Shown in pieces: positions 38,901 through 48,195 of a DNA stretch of 64,000 nt. The notes under the pieces are model-generated. The model did not search any database. It was not told the origin of the DNA and saw only the letters and a list, made by a program, of their open reading frames with translations. Numbering within the stretch: position 1 is the first letter of the stretch; every line of letters starts with the position of its first letter. Source of the DNA: Phytomonas francai (taxonomy: Eukaryota > Euglenozoa > Kinetoplastea > Trypanosomatida > Trypanosomatidae). The position numbers were made by a program, and so were the translations under genes. The DNA is taken from positions 123,584 through 187,583 of the forward strand of contig MJCC01000025.1 of assembly GCA_001766655.1 (NCBI GenBank). The letters run 5' to 3'.

Positions 38901-41900
38901 TCAGGACTAGCCGGTGTTCATTGAGATTGAGTTCGTAGCAGCACCGTTGGGGGTTGGGGGTGAGCAGGATATGATTGCTGTCCAGGATCACATCCCGCTC
39001 CAGAAGTGTCTCGCCCTTATTCAATACCAGAACCGGGGTAGGCTCATCTGGGATGTGCAAAACCTTGGCACGGAAAGGCAGGTAAAATAACTTTTGCGTG
39101 TCGCACAACGCCGTCGGGGACATTGCCACCGTCATTGCCCCCAGACTGACGTGCACGTTGCGCTGCTCGGACACGGACTGATCCTTTGCATCGGTATCCC
39201 GCTGGACCCCTCCTTCAGTCTGCACCGCGATCTCGTGGAGAGATAGAATGTCGATCGGGCAATCGACACAGGGATCGTGGCCCTCCTCACACACCCCTCG
39301 CGCACCCGCGCCGACGTGCTGAAGGGTGAACTGGCGCATCCTCAACTGGGACACGGTGCCATCGCCATCGGGGCTAGCTCGCATTCGGAATCTAAACGCC
39401 TCCATCTGCAGACGGAAAACCTCTGCGAGGTCCGCACTCAAGGACTCAATCCCGAGAGTAATGTGAAGTGGTTGGGCAGTCACGGCTCCGTCAAGAGCTT
39501 TCGATTCTAAATCCTTCCGAGAGGCAACGACAGAAGTGGTTGGTGCTGTCTGGGGAGCTTTGGGGGCGCGAGGCTGGAGAAAAGGGGAAGGCGAACTAAA
39601 CGTGGGGTTAGTCAAGGGAACCGTATCCGTGTTGGTAACACGCCTAGAACTGTTCCCTGATAAAGACATCTGGGACGTGTCAACATTACTCACCTCATTT
39701 GTACAAGCATCGTTGGTGGTATCATACCCCTTGAGGAACGACCCTGCTACATCCAGTCCAAAATTCAGCTGATCCCTCGACAAATTCATGATGAGAGGAG
39801 CAATGCTCACGCTTAATTCGTGTGGGAAGCTAGCGTCAGAACGTTCGTCGCGACCTCCGCTGGTTTCACCTACCATACGTTTGTAGGCCATATTAAGAGA
39901 GCATCCCCCCTTAAGCACATCGTTGTCGAGAAAGCGCATACCCATCTGTTTAATACTTACCCTGAAGATCTCGCTGCCAAGGCTTTGCATGCTGCTGTCG
40001 CGAGAGGGTTCAGTATCGTCGTCACGTTGCCCTGGTTCTCCGTGATGGCTCACCAACCCGCTTTTCAGAATCAGCTTCCCGGGAAACACCTCAATGCCCT
40101 TCGATGAGGCAGGGCTGTCGATAAGCACGATTCTCGGCCGGTTGACGACCACACTCAGATCAATCAGCTCCTTGTTTACCTCGGTATTCACGATCATGGC
40201 GGCTTCAGCCGCCTTATCACTCATGTACTCATACACTTTGGAGAAATTTTGCGCGTTAATGTAGTGCTGAACCTCGGATAAAGCATCCACCAAGAGACGC
40301 ACGATATCCGGCACAATGGTAAACGATAAGCTTCCAACCTTGCAGTTCAGCCGCTTGGAGTAGCTCAACGGGGAAGGGTTGCGTGCATCACCCTGTGCGC
40401 TGTTTGGAGGGTATGTACGCAAAGAAAACTCTATCAGGTGCTTAGGAGGCTGTGAGAGAGGAAGAGTGAGGGCTGTGGTGGTAGCATCCCCATCCATGTT
40501 TGTGATGTGTGGCGAGCTCGCCTTCGAAGTAGCTGCAGACGACGGGGATGATAGTGCGACCCTGGAATCACTCTCGTGTTGTGGCAATCGAACTTGTGAT
40601 GGCTCCTTCCTTGTATCCTCGGTATCTTCGTACGGAAGAACAAAGACTTTGTGCAGACTGTCCGAATGATAGAAATCCTCCATGTTCAAGTCGCCCAGAG
40701 TAGCATTGATGAGCTTTGACCCGTCATCATAGGTCTCAGTCGCGCACTTGGCGCTAACTAAACGCGCCACTGCGAGGTCGCGATTACCTTGTACAAAGCG
40801 CACCTCGCACCCCGCCACTTTGACAATTAGCTTCACCACAACGCCTGGGGTAGCAGAGGGTAAACTAGGCGTTGGAGGAGGAGGAGGCTGCGACACCCCT
40901 TCCTCCTTCAGGACAGTCTCCTTCTTGTGTTCTTTGGAGGATAAAACCAAAGAGTCTTTTCCGCCCGCAGCTACCCCTGGCGTAGCTGTCTCAGAGGTGT
41001 TGAGCGCAGCGAGGCCGTCGTCGTCATCCCCCACTTTCAAGTCACCCTGGTGGTTCATTGACATGAGCATGTTCACCAGAGTACCCACCCCGCGCGGCAC
41101 GAGCACCAGAACAATTCGAGAAAGATAAACCGTCGTAGCGTGCTTCGCGGCATTCATCTTAATCAGCAGTGCGTGCTCCTTTCTGTCGATCGAATGTTCC
41201 GCGTCAGCGGCCCTCAGAGGGCTAGAACCGCTACTGCACCTGGACGCCGCAGGGGCTTTTGTGGGAGAGGATCTGGATGAACTGCTACCTTTGCTGGTGT
41301 AAAGGAAGAGGCTGTTGGTGAAGTTCTCCACAGCATTGATACTCGGGATGCAAATGCGCAGGTTACCGTTTGGCTTCCTTTGAAGAAGAACCTCGGAGAT
41401 CGTAAAGGTGTGAGTATGCATGCCAAAAAAGTCGTACATCTCCACAATCAGTCCATGCATTTGCAGGTTAACGGTACACGTGACTTCGGCAGGTGTATCA
41501 TCTGTTTTTTGCACACCCAAAGGAGAGACTTCAGAATGTGGCCTGGCGCTTTCCTCCCCCTCATCCTCCTCTACGGCGCTGAAATCACCATAGTAGTGTG
41601 TGGTAGGGGGTAGCAGCAGGTTTCCATGGAGCACCGACATGATATAGTTCACATCCTTGATTAAAAAAAGCCCCACAGTGCGTTCAAGGTCGATCCGAGC
41701 GGACATATTTGGACCGTTTTTTTTGTATATAAGCTCTAACGCGGATTTTTGGAGTAGGTCAGGGATGTGAAGATCGTGTGCTTTAAATACAACAGAAAGG
41801 ATGTCAGACGATTTGTCGATCTCAATGTCCGTCTTTATTGTGCCCAGACATACCTCCATGCACCTGGACTGTTTCTTCATGTCGGTAGCATCCCCAACAA

Positions 41901-44900
41901 CGACCACTCGCATCTGATGCCATACTATGTTAATACCAATCACTGTGGTATTAGCGATCTCGTTTACCGCACGCATCATCCGCTCGCGCTGCTCCTTCAT
42001 CACGCCCAGATTGGCAATCTTCGCGATAGGCTGCGAGGGTGCAGTAGCGTAATCCACCAGACCATAAATTACCGACATGGCGCACAGCATGTCCAGCTGG
42101 TTGATGTTCATTTCGATAGTGTTTTTGCGTGCCGCAGGGTTTGTGCGCAAGATGATCCGTACGGCATCTCCTGGGGCTCGCTGGTGGTTGCCCAAACTCG
42201 GATCCGATGCGGGCTCGCTACCGTGGGCTGCCTGCCGGCCACCAACGCGACTATTCGAACTGGAGAAGCTCAGTGAGCCACCGACCGGGTTGGGGTGTTG
42301 TACGGACGAAATATCCTCAGAGATCGCCTGCACCCCCTCCCCCCCTTCCACTCCGACCCTTTTGACGTAATCTTTACCAAAGTCATCGCTTTGCTTAGCT
42401 TGTGTGGAGAAAGCTTGGGCAGAAGAAGGCATGCCGCTACTAGGGACTGGAATCGGGTGCTCGTAGAACAGCCGCCTACCAGACTTGATATCCACCACCT
42501 CAACCTTCTGCACGCACACTGCGATATTCGCTCCCTCCGGTAAGTTGACAACATCCACCTGAAGAAGAGTGATATCCGCTTCGAAGATCAACTCGTGGTT
42601 CGCTGTCAGGAAGGGGACAACAACATTAGGTGTCCTTACAAAGAGGCTGAGAGCGCTGCTAGGAGCCTTTTCGGAGACCGACTGCTGCTTAGACTCGGAG
42701 CTAGGAGATGCCCCCTCAGCGGCACCCTGCCGAGAGGCAATGGAGGGGGGCCCCTCCATCACCACCTCTGCTCCATACTCCCTCACTACCTCCTCATTGA
42801 CGAAGAAGTCGTACACGCTAAGCCACTCAGAAGATACGGCAAAGCGGCGTAGCGTGAAATCAATGGAAATCACGGTTGTCTTCAGCACAACTTCAGAATC
42901 CGTCGCCGTCGACGGCTTGAAAGCAGACGCAGGTCGTTGCGTACCCTTGCCAGTCACCAACGAAGTGCCCGAATTGCCGCCGTAAGACGGCTCGGTGTGC
43001 GCGCAGAAACTTTGCAATAGGGCGGTGCGTGTGGTGAGCAATGTATCCATACTCACAGAGCCCTCGTCGCATAGCAGGATGTGCGAGTCAGACTCCCCGC
43101 CACGCACACCCAGCACTCCCAAACTCTTCCATCTCAAGTTCACGGTTTGTGAGGAGGATACCGTCAGAATGATACCGCTGACGTTGAACTGGTTACTTGT
43201 CTGCGAAAATTCGTCCTCGAAAAAGCGCAAAATCACTTTTGTGCAGCGAAGGCAAATATTCATACCGCGGGCCTCACCCGTAAAATGGGGCGGAGCCTCG
43301 AAAGAAGCCCCTTGACTCGTTAGCGTACCCTCCCCTTTCTCCTGGTTTAATCGCGGAGGAAGAGAATCCTTGGCGGCATCCTTCGACGCTGCCAGAATCC
43401 CCACTCGGCGGGCTGGCGGTTTCTCCGAGACCGACATCTCCGGCGCGACAACCGCACGAGAAAGATTCTGTCGAAGAAACCGACAGCCATCGACGAAATC
43501 CGCCGCAGTAATACTAAGATCAAGGATCTCACTCTGGATATTCACTTGAGGAGCCTCTGTCGATTCGGGATCGATCGAGCTACGCAGCGCCACCTCCACG
43601 GAGGTATGAGGGGGCAGAAAGTCGTGATATGCACCTTCCCGGCCCACCTTCTCGCGCGTGAGCGAGATCCCGCCGAGGGAAATATTCAAAACCTGCTGAC
43701 AATTCGCCGCGTAGAGGCTGCTCTGAATAACAATATGCCCAAGCGTTGCCTTGAAGGATTCGGAGGATCGTCGAGGATCAAGCAGGAGGGTGAGAGCCAT
43801 ATCCGACACCACGACGTGAATGTTCATCAGTAAATGCGGCGACTCCAGCGCGGGCGGCAGCTCCCTGCAGTCATACAAAGGTCGATCCCCAAGGCTGGAG
43901 ATCCGCGAAAAAAATCCTGTAGTGAAGTAGGTATTCAGCAGCATCATCGTGTACATATCCAACCGTACAGTGCTCGCCCCGAGCTCGAGCTCCAGCGCAG
44001 AGGAGTAACGCAGCTCCGACGCGTTCGTTAGCTTCGAGCGGCCCTCGACAACCTCGAAAATCGGGATGACAGGTTTGTATTTGGAAAAAGAAAAGGAAAG
44101 ATGAGGAGAGGCCTCCCGAGGACTGGGTTGAGGGGAATGGTATGGGTTAGCCCGTTCGGCAGCGGAAAGGCCTCGCTCGGGTGAAGGATAGGATAAGGAT
44201 TGGGAAGGGGCCGTCGAGGACGCCTTTGCGAGTGAAGGGCCGCCAACACCGCCATCCTGTGCCGATGCGGTTTTTTGTATAAGCATAACATTATCCGCGT
44301 AGAGGCCCTGGCAAGCGGCAGCACGAGCAGAAAATTCCCCTAACGAGCCCTTCACCTTCATCGTAATAGTGTTCTTTCGGATGTAAAGATTCACCTCGCT
44401 TATGCTGGCAGTGGCGAGGAGGTAGTCGGCGGTGTCGCCCTGCCGGCGGTTAAACAGCTCCAGCGTAGAAGCACCGTGCAGGCGAATAGCGATGTTCGCC
44501 ACCCGCGTATCCGGCAACGCGCACTGCTCACGGATCTGCCGAAGCTGGTAGGCTAGGAGATCACTCTTGGAGTGTATATGGTCTCTTTTCGTGGCTTTTA
44601 TGGAGGCCCCAAGGTCGTCAAGCGACGCCTTTGACGAGACGCGATTGCTGAGAGAGAGGCTGAGGTTAATCAGGTCCATCAGCACCTCGAGGAGCTCGAT
44701 AAGCGGCGTTCCGACCCGCGCCGTCAGCGCAGATCTCACCGAAACATCCACCGAAGTCGGCTCGCCTGCCGCAAGCTCCACCCCGATGCAAACAACAGAG
44801 CCACCGAAGAGAATACCATGGTCGGGAACACGGCAATCGATAATGCTGGGCTCCCGCAAAATCAACAAAAGGCTGCTTCGCACTGACCGAACCCCCAGAA

Positions 44901-47900
44901 TCATCTCCGCAGTAGCGAAGGAAAGCGAAAACCGCGGCGCGGCGGAGGGCTTCAGGGTAATCGGATCGTCCTCATACACATCCAACCCAAGGCTCTCGAC
45001 GTAGAGCTCAACCCGCAGTTTTGGCAAATCCACCGGTTTCGACGACCCCACCTCTGCCGCGGTTCCCGCACGGCTAGACAAATTAGTGTTGCTGAAAGGA
45101 AGCATTTTTTCTGCTGTTACAGCGGGCGCGAAACCGGCCTCAGAACCTGCAAAACTTTCCCGTCGAGCTTGGGATGGGTGTAGTTCACCGGCGCTCGATC
45201 CCCGACGCCATTCTGCCGCCGTCGTTTGCTGTTTAATCTCTCTGAAGGAATTGCCTACCTCTTGTGCTTTTCGCGCTGTCGCCGCCTCCATCAACGCGCT
45301 GGCGTCTGTGGAGCCTCCCCGTAGCTCGAGAGAGCTCCGTGGGGCCTCCTCCAACAAGTCTGAGATCCACACCTCAATCATGTTCGTGAGGAGATACATC
45401 TGATGCAGGGAAATCGCGATCCTCAGATTGGGGACCTTAAGACGTAGAATCAGCCGATCCCGCTTGCCCGCGCCGTCCTCGATCAGCTGCATGACGTTCG
45501 CCTCGATGGTAACCTCCGGAACAAGCATCAGGCCCGTCTTCGGCCGCTGTAGAGCCCCCTCCAGCGTGGTAAGCTCGAGAAAGAACCGACTAAACGAGGC
45601 CTCGTTGCTGTGGTAAAGCATCTCATCAGAGTCCCGGCCGTCCACCAGCCGCTGCCGCCGCTTCCCCGATTCACTCAACGGCTGCGTTTGGAAGCGAATG
45701 CGGCCAAGGGAGATTGTCATGGTCGGTTCCTGGAGTGAGCCTTGGAGGGTTTGTGGGAGCAAAATAACCGGTGCGGCGGCGTCGATGGAGAGAAAGATCC
45801 CCTTGACCTTTGTCATCGCAAGTCGAATATTCTCCGTGGCCGCGCTCTCCATCGCGCTGGCGGCTCGCCGCGTGCTCATCGCAAGGCGGGAAAGATCCAC
45901 CCCACTCGGGACATCAAAAAAGTAAACAAGCCGCTTTAGAATTGTGGTATCCGTCACGATACGCAAGGGCTGTAGGAGAACTCGCAACGCGACGTCCAAC
46001 TGCGTATCCTCAAAGGGCTGCTCGACAGGATTCAGAGCCCCGCCAATACTGAGCAAAGGTGCGGAAAGCCAAGGCTTCCCGTTGCCGGCGTTAGAATCTT
46101 TCTGTGAATCTTCCTCACCTTTTACAGGCTGAAGCTGGAGGATCTGGCGTAAAGAAGGGAACTCTGGTATCATCAACCCACCTTCCTCCGTCCCCAACAA
46201 CGAAGGGGCGCCACCCATAACATGTGAAGTCGTTTTAGAAGAGAGCGGATTCAGTGTCGAGGTATTAGGAGATTCTGTCAATCCCTGAATTAAGAACGGA
46301 ACTGATAAGCCGGCGGCGGATGCTACTGACGGGTTCGACAAGGAGATATTTTGAACGGAAAAATGAAATGCATAGGAGCTGCTCGCGTTCAACACGCGCA
46401 CGCCGCCGCGGAGCTCATAAAAGTTAAGCGATGCGCTCTGAAGAGAATCTAATGAAGGCTTTCCCGGCCCTTCATTGTGGTCAAAATCGATTTGGTAACT
46501 CATGAAGGGGATATCAAAGCCTAACTCCAACCACGTGTAACTTGGAGGCAGATTCGACTCCGCCATACCGCCTGACTCCGGATTGCTCGCATCCAGAGAA
46601 AGATCGATTTCATAATCCCTCGCCAAGCTCTTCAGAAACTCCTCCTCCTCATCGACGTGATCAGCTACGGTGCGATCAGCAGCAGCAGCAGCAGGTGCAA
46701 GGCGCAACCACCTCATGATACCCCACCCTGACGAGCTTGCTGTCCCTTGAGTTGACTGCTGCTCTTGCTCCTGAGCCGCGATGAATTCAGACCTTTTCTG
46801 CTCGTTATCCTTTCGTTTTAACTGAAGTTCGTTTGCGAGCTTGGCGTAGACGAATTTGCGTCCGGTGATCATATCCTGTACGGTCATAAAACGTGTAATG
46901 AAGCGATACGTCCGCTTCCGCTCAGGCGGAAGCTCGAGCTTGCGCATAATCTCTCGATAGAGAACCTGATAATCTAACAAGCAGCTCCTTGAGATGCGTT
47001 GGAGGAGGCGCTTGCGACGTGGCTCCGTGATCGCGCTCAAAACGGTACGAATAGCATACCGCCACCATACCCGCGCGTTTCCCTTCACAGGCACCTTTGG
47101 ACGCCGTGAAGCAACTTCGTGCACATCCCTCCAGTTCACAAGTCGAGAGATCGCGCTCACAATCGTAGCGTACTGCGCACGCGAGAGCCGAGCGGTGATT
47201 TTCGGGAAATTCGTCTTGAGGGTCGCGTAGGGAGTGTCAAGGAGCTCCCGCGCGAAACGACGAAACACCAGCCGGAGGTCCAAACTCCCAGACACTGGCC
47301 CAAAAAGGGTAGAAAAGGGAACGTTGCCGTCATGCGCGCGCCGCAGCATCGCCTGACTCCACATCTCCCAGTCCTCCATCTCACTACACCATCCTCCCAG
47401 ACCATTTTCCGATTTTTCTGCATGCCGCGTTAAACGCGTAGGATCATCGCAGTAGAACTGTACACCTTCAAAAACCAACCGCTTGGACGTCTTTTGGCGC
47501 CCGGAGGGGTCGATAAAAGCCACCTGGCCAGTCTCATCCACGGTAAGGAGCTGAACCCCGCCGAGGATTGCCCCGAGAGCGACGAGGTTCTGAGGATCCT
47601 CATAGCGCACGTGCACCGTCTGAACCTTCACAATAATGTTATTCACAATTGTCTCCCCTAATTGCGTAAAAAAGCCACCGCGGTTGGAGGTCGACTGGGC
47701 GCTTTCCATCGAGTCTGCGGATGTGGCGGCCGCAGCGACTTTCCGCTGCTGACGCCGTTCCAGTTCAAATTCCTCCAACTCCCGGACTTTCTGCACACAA
47801 ATGCGATCCCATTTATCGCCTTTGTTCCTGACCTTGTCAGCACCTACAGTGCTCTGCCCATCCTCCTCCTCATATGCCGTCCGCAACGTAATGAGGAGCT

Positions 47901-48195
47901 CGCCAATCTCAACGATAACCGGCTTCGAACGAAGGTGTTTAAGAGGGATGTTCAAACTAACCTTCTTGCACACCCCACGAAACAATTGAACAGGCGGTGT
48001 GTCTTTGGTAACCTCCCCATCCTCCGCAGATGCAGAGGAGGGTAGGAGAAGATCCAGCGCAGTTGGCTTGAGTACAAGATCATGAAGTGATGCCTTGCCA
48101 TTCCAAATATCAATTTTGAGCTTGTTGGTATCGATATTCTCCACATACTCGCTGACGTAGGGAACAAATAGCGACGAAATATACTTCTCTAGCAT
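32935..48195 (-). CDS. VPS13: VPS13-family bridge-like lipid transfer protein, giant form
   Basis: One uninterrupted 5,086-aa frame, longer than yeast or human VPS13 (roughly 3,100-4,400 aa). The chorein N-terminus is plain: MLEKYISSLFVPYVSEYVEN, then LKIDIWNGKASLHDLVLKP. The body would form the hydrophobic groove that carries phospholipids between organelles at contact sites. VAB/SHR-BD-type repeats lie at about 3,700-4,250 (WVMVNRSRLTLYAFF, VLNRTRYRLIMEDIS). The ATG2-C-like amphipathic region is near 4,640-4,720 (GLTSGLKGIVQRPVAGAAEA). A C2C2 motif sits at C3367, C3370, C3388 and C3391. The last 300 residues hold two dysferlin-like motifs: GWAYSTKYNG with VRRKRW (about 4,822-4,847), and WGWQGSW, GWVV and RRRYWQRRL (about 5,045-5,078). 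Long Ser-rich inserts explain part of the extra length. The ATG at 48195 is certain from the family start. Confidence 0.95.
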   Translation of the reverse strand: MLEKYISSLFVPYVSEYVENIDTNKLKIDIWNGKASLHDLVLKPTALDLLLPSSASAEDGEVTKDTPPVQLFRGVCKKVSLNIPLKHLRSKPVIVEIGELLITLRTAYEEEDGQSTVGADKVRNKGDKWDRICVQKVRELEEFELERRQQRKVAAAATSADSMESAQSTSNRGGFFTQLGETIVNNIIVKVQTVHVRYEDPQNLVALGAILGGVQLLTVDETGQVAFIDPSGRQKTSKRLVFEGVQFYCDDPTRLTRHAEKSENGLGGWCSEMEDWEMWSQAMLRRAHDGNVPFSTLFGPVSGSLDLRLVFRRFARELLDTPYATLKTNFPKITARLSRAQYATIVSAISRLVNWRDVHEVASRRPKVPVKGNARVWWRYAIRTVLSAITEPRRKRLLQRISRSCLLDYQVLYREIMRKLELPPERKRTYRFITRFMTVQDMITGRKFVYAKLANELQLKRKDNEQKRSEFIAAQEQEQQSTQGTASSSGWGIMRWLRLAPAAAAADRTVADHVDEEEEFLKSLARDYEIDLSLDASNPESGGMAESNLPPSYTWLELGFDIPFMSYQIDFDHNEGPGKPSLDSLQSASLNFYELRGGVRVLNASSSYAFHFSVQNISLSNPSVASAAGLSVPFLIQGLTESPNTSTLNPLSSKTTSHVMGGAPSLLGTEEGGLMIPEFPSLRQILQLQPVKGEEDSQKDSNAGNGKPWLSAPLLSIGGALNPVEQPFEDTQLDVALRVLLQPLRIVTDTTILKRLVYFFDVPSGVDLSRLAMSTRRAASAMESAATENIRLAMTKVKGIFLSIDAAAPVILLPQTLQGSLQEPTMTISLGRIRFQTQPLSESGKRRQRLVDGRDSDEMLYHSNEASFSRFFLELTTLEGALQRPKTGLMLVPEVTIEANVMQLIEDGAGKRDRLILRLKVPNLRIAISLHQMYLLTNMIEVWISDLLEEAPRSSLELRGGSTDASALMEAATARKAQEVGNSFREIKQQTTAAEWRRGSSAGELHPSQARRESFAGSEAGFAPAVTAEKMLPFSNTNLSSRAGTAAEVGSSKPVDLPKLRVELYVESLGLDVYEDDPITLKPSAAPRFSLSFATAEMILGVRSVRSSLLLILREPSIIDCRVPDHGILFGGSVVCIGVELAAGEPTSVDVSVRSALTARVGTPLIELLEVLMDLINLSLSLSNRVSSKASLDDLGASIKATKRDHIHSKSDLLAYQLRQIREQCALPDTRVANIAIRLHGASTLELFNRRQGDTADYLLATASISEVNLYIRKNTITMKVKGSLGEFSARAAACQGLYADNVMLIQKTASAQDGGVGGPSLAKASSTAPSQSLSYPSPERGLSAAERANPYHSPQPSPREASPHLSFSFSKYKPVIPIFEVVEGRSKLTNASELRYSSALELELGASTVRLDMYTMMLLNTYFTTGFFSRISSLGDRPLYDCRELPPALESPHLLMNIHVVVSDMALTLLLDPRRSSESFKATLGHIVIQSSLYAANCQQVLNISLGGISLTREKVGREGAYHDFLPPHTSVEVALRSSIDPESTEAPQVNIQSEILDLSITAADFVDGCRFLRQNLSRAVVAPEMSVSEKPPARRVGILAASKDAAKDSLPPRLNQEKGEGTLTSQGASFEAPPHFTGEARGMNICLRCTKVILRFFEDEFSQTSNQFNVSGIILTVSSSQTVNLRWKSLGVLGVRGGESDSHILLCDEGSVSMDTLLTTRTALLQSFCAHTEPSYGGNSGTSLVTGKGTQRPASAFKPSTATDSEVVLKTTVISIDFTLRRFAVSSEWLSVYDFFVNEEVVREYGAEVVMEGPPSIASRQGAAEGASPSSESKQQSVSEKAPSSALSLFVRTPNVVVPFLTANHELIFEADITLLQVDVVNLPEGANIAVCVQKVEVVDIKSGRRLFYEHPIPVPSSGMPSSAQAFSTQAKQSDDFGKDYVKRVGVEGGEGVQAISEDISSVQHPNPVGGSLSFSSSNSRVGGRQAAHGSEPASDPSLGNHQRAPGDAVRIILRTNPAARKNTIEMNINQLDMLCAMSVIYGLVDYATAPSQPIAKIANLGVMKEQRERMMRAVNEIANTTVIGINIVWHQMRVVVVGDATDMKKQSRCMEVCLGTIKTDIEIDKSSDILSVVFKAHDLHIPDLLQKSALELIYKKNGPNMSARIDLERTVGLFLIKDVNYIMSVLHGNLLLPPTTHYYGDFSAVEEDEGEESARPHSEVSPLGVQKTDDTPAEVTCTVNLQMHGLIVEMYDFFGMHTHTFTISEVLLQRKPNGNLRICIPSINAVENFTNSLFLYTSKGSSSSRSSPTKAPAASRCSSGSSPLRAADAEHSIDRKEHALLIKMNAAKHATTVYLSRIVLVLVPRGVGTLVNMLMSMNHQGDLKVGDDDDGLAALNTSETATPGVAAGGKDSLVLSSKEHKKETVLKEEGVSQPPPPPTPSLPSATPGVVVKLIVKVAGCEVRFVQGNRDLAVARLVSAKCATETYDDGSKLINATLGDLNMEDFYHSDSLHKVFVLPYEDTEDTRKEPSQVRLPQHESDSRVALSSPSSAATSKASSPHITNMDGDATTTALTLPLSQPPKHLIEFSLRTYPPNSAQGDARNPSPLSYSKRLNCKVGSLSFTIVPDIVRLLVDALSEVQHYINAQNFSKVYEYMSDKAAEAAMIVNTEVNKELIDLSVVVNRPRIVLIDSPASSKGIEVFPGKLILKSGLVSHHGEPGQRDDDTEPSRDSSMQSLGSEIFRVSIKQMGMRFLDNDVLKGGCSLNMAYKRMVGETSGGRDERSDASFPHELSVSIAPLIMNLSRDQLNFGLDVAGSFLKGYDTTNDACTNEVSNVDTSQMSLSGNSSRRVTNTDTVPLTNPTFSSPSPFLQPRAPKAPQTAPTTSVVASRKDLESKALDGAVTAQPLHITLGIESLSADLAEVFRLQMEAFRFRMRASPDGDGTVSQLRMRQFTLQHVGAGARGVCEEGHDPCVDCPIDILSLHEIAVQTEGGVQRDTDAKDQSVSEQRNVHVSLGAMTVAMSPTALCDTQKLFYLPFRAKVLHIPDEPTPVLVLNKGETLLERDVILDSNHILLTPNPQRCCYELNLNEHRLVLTGPPSAQIVLSEGCELIITSGVIIIPGMYSIGSYVSFGTGASLKIAVDCQIQKQYLNLPENPLSTSCVASKSVSVASVPGQVVCGSIITAPDSNKTSLKKGFAMGTTPRTVDTIAREGSAREHHLRVVYDFYCPDLKAQLIFEGTPKLTLSLCMETKVVFTQESKDNVLVKRNASMQLLKVRSGEHEEYILLPTTVTGNFSGVDNVSVSVVFGSIELSFRTIFLGMFGKVIEDVRAVFDENAKKRAAPTVQLESNDFKQLVPSLTIGECRNCGGNNASLAETAARPGTLCYRCCIGRDSLPLSDFRCYVPLVDLILLSSGGELTHGRLCGVEFCLDPNMDLKTKFTSTLYNFNNSAGVWEPFLENFEANISGNILSHEFRFLIDRFDHVISPHNVRVLSLIMKDYNFIVVGNERSDGKLRKREEDPLAHDHRGHIVKNLGEPDVGHTTVVGTLSSSHDRDPIVMGENPPVSTLSGRSLQRKELLYYTRVEVENLCGMPLFVDSHLVESYAGKVSLTTPRRTVLVRRENPLDADDEGYLVSLVYPALYNHARGLLMEAVVEFSQGFLQRVVSLTVLPLHESGRLICIENRLGCALNLGYEHAALRPGGRFYLPADAKLRAPFIVQPEGVGNGDKYAPSVSLGKSSSPSIQEILCGSPISLRCSCVSRSAKDFIVYVKVHQAAIHGGVPSFMIALEARYRVRNQLPCTLMLNVSSDPKGDIVRRRTKPAHTESILLEPMQQSEFPLNALDIDQIACMIEAYQLSPDNTFEGKETKGSTRSSKPNSKLNVFVSSYTALESGYIGLISNQDEEMVIRVEVKRDNIIFSTPFCFLNHTSYRLTVSECNSEGTLRRLKRRRNYSVLEPGMDVSIPACSMHQGEDEFFVYFTVENLTSRMLPLHVQQGGLILLRDQPRRVSTRCGKSPSSGVEPTGGSPRVHHFEYLSKIDHNGAILVTITPRWVMVNRSRLTLYAFFSETGGRSTAETSAFKAVSSSKLQDIVEWEGNEAASTVLKLPPQTAVPVYETPYCAPEVGYSVYFLQSLQAPLHGMPVGLETIHSETIVAYGDGRGDPSLRSRDRFFEIALVARIPYTYVTIDERDLSPYIVLNRTRYRLIMEDISTKGKGRIIVNVEAGCVGELVVDPTNSTRMRVLVQSMEKGGFHRENGAEIIFDVSRPMTDEEWRKAPGRLRYRVGYGKNGQTVMEIIEVDVPFAIEHIVKAPEMTPLSIGLNMKLATVAVVMASKDLLFGAITDIRLSLNRQATFEVFEFSIKNFQFDNQAEDSPHYDSCLLALRTTEKGVAIAGTLKRAMTSAKDVLCIEELRLDVTPIALRVSDTLLIYLASFLEKVGASGSGEEATLLQHHIEEELLIGVQECPTNERLFKEAPLQMDFMATHVVLERFIVNPIQVRLWLTRDDDENDFIIDQIHMEGAALLSMLISSCEDVQITAPGVVCTKRTDRLGVLMEWLVKSYMDGLFAQIHGVLLQYASSLPLVGAPVKLATSISGGAVRLFIEPVEGLLTSPKAFAQGLASGSVGFAQSLAGGGLGAFANITDTGSRLLSIGGGVSERERRKQNTWTGLTSGLKGIVQRPVAGAAEAGTLGALKGTAQGLLGVLTNPVSGLLSDVSRATDTLAKLFGDAYIPETTRLRPVRDFYANGGVASWCSTVSTCQYERFDLSSRHWSAKALLSPLNEEEWSPGLREHFTYGPNHTQVPRSRWLLDCYNASFEGWAYSTKYNGTYIGVLIEKMRVRRKRWVALVRALPHAPIAFYLGVCPGMETATPLAVTSLANSVRQNPVKQGAETREFVPLSGIPACTLRVARTAASRGSDLPSSRSHIISDFLHDEAVHGSSVPPRRTPSTERAREICASPGDGDDDSRSESCSAAGILQDVVKPPPPIVSPSSTVVEVVEYQRKMPLLGWSKSSLPSKFPAWQDAHGREVPKPSDMKAPAGWGWQGSWTCTRSANDGWVVLPEDHSIRRRYWQRRLVKLDNTK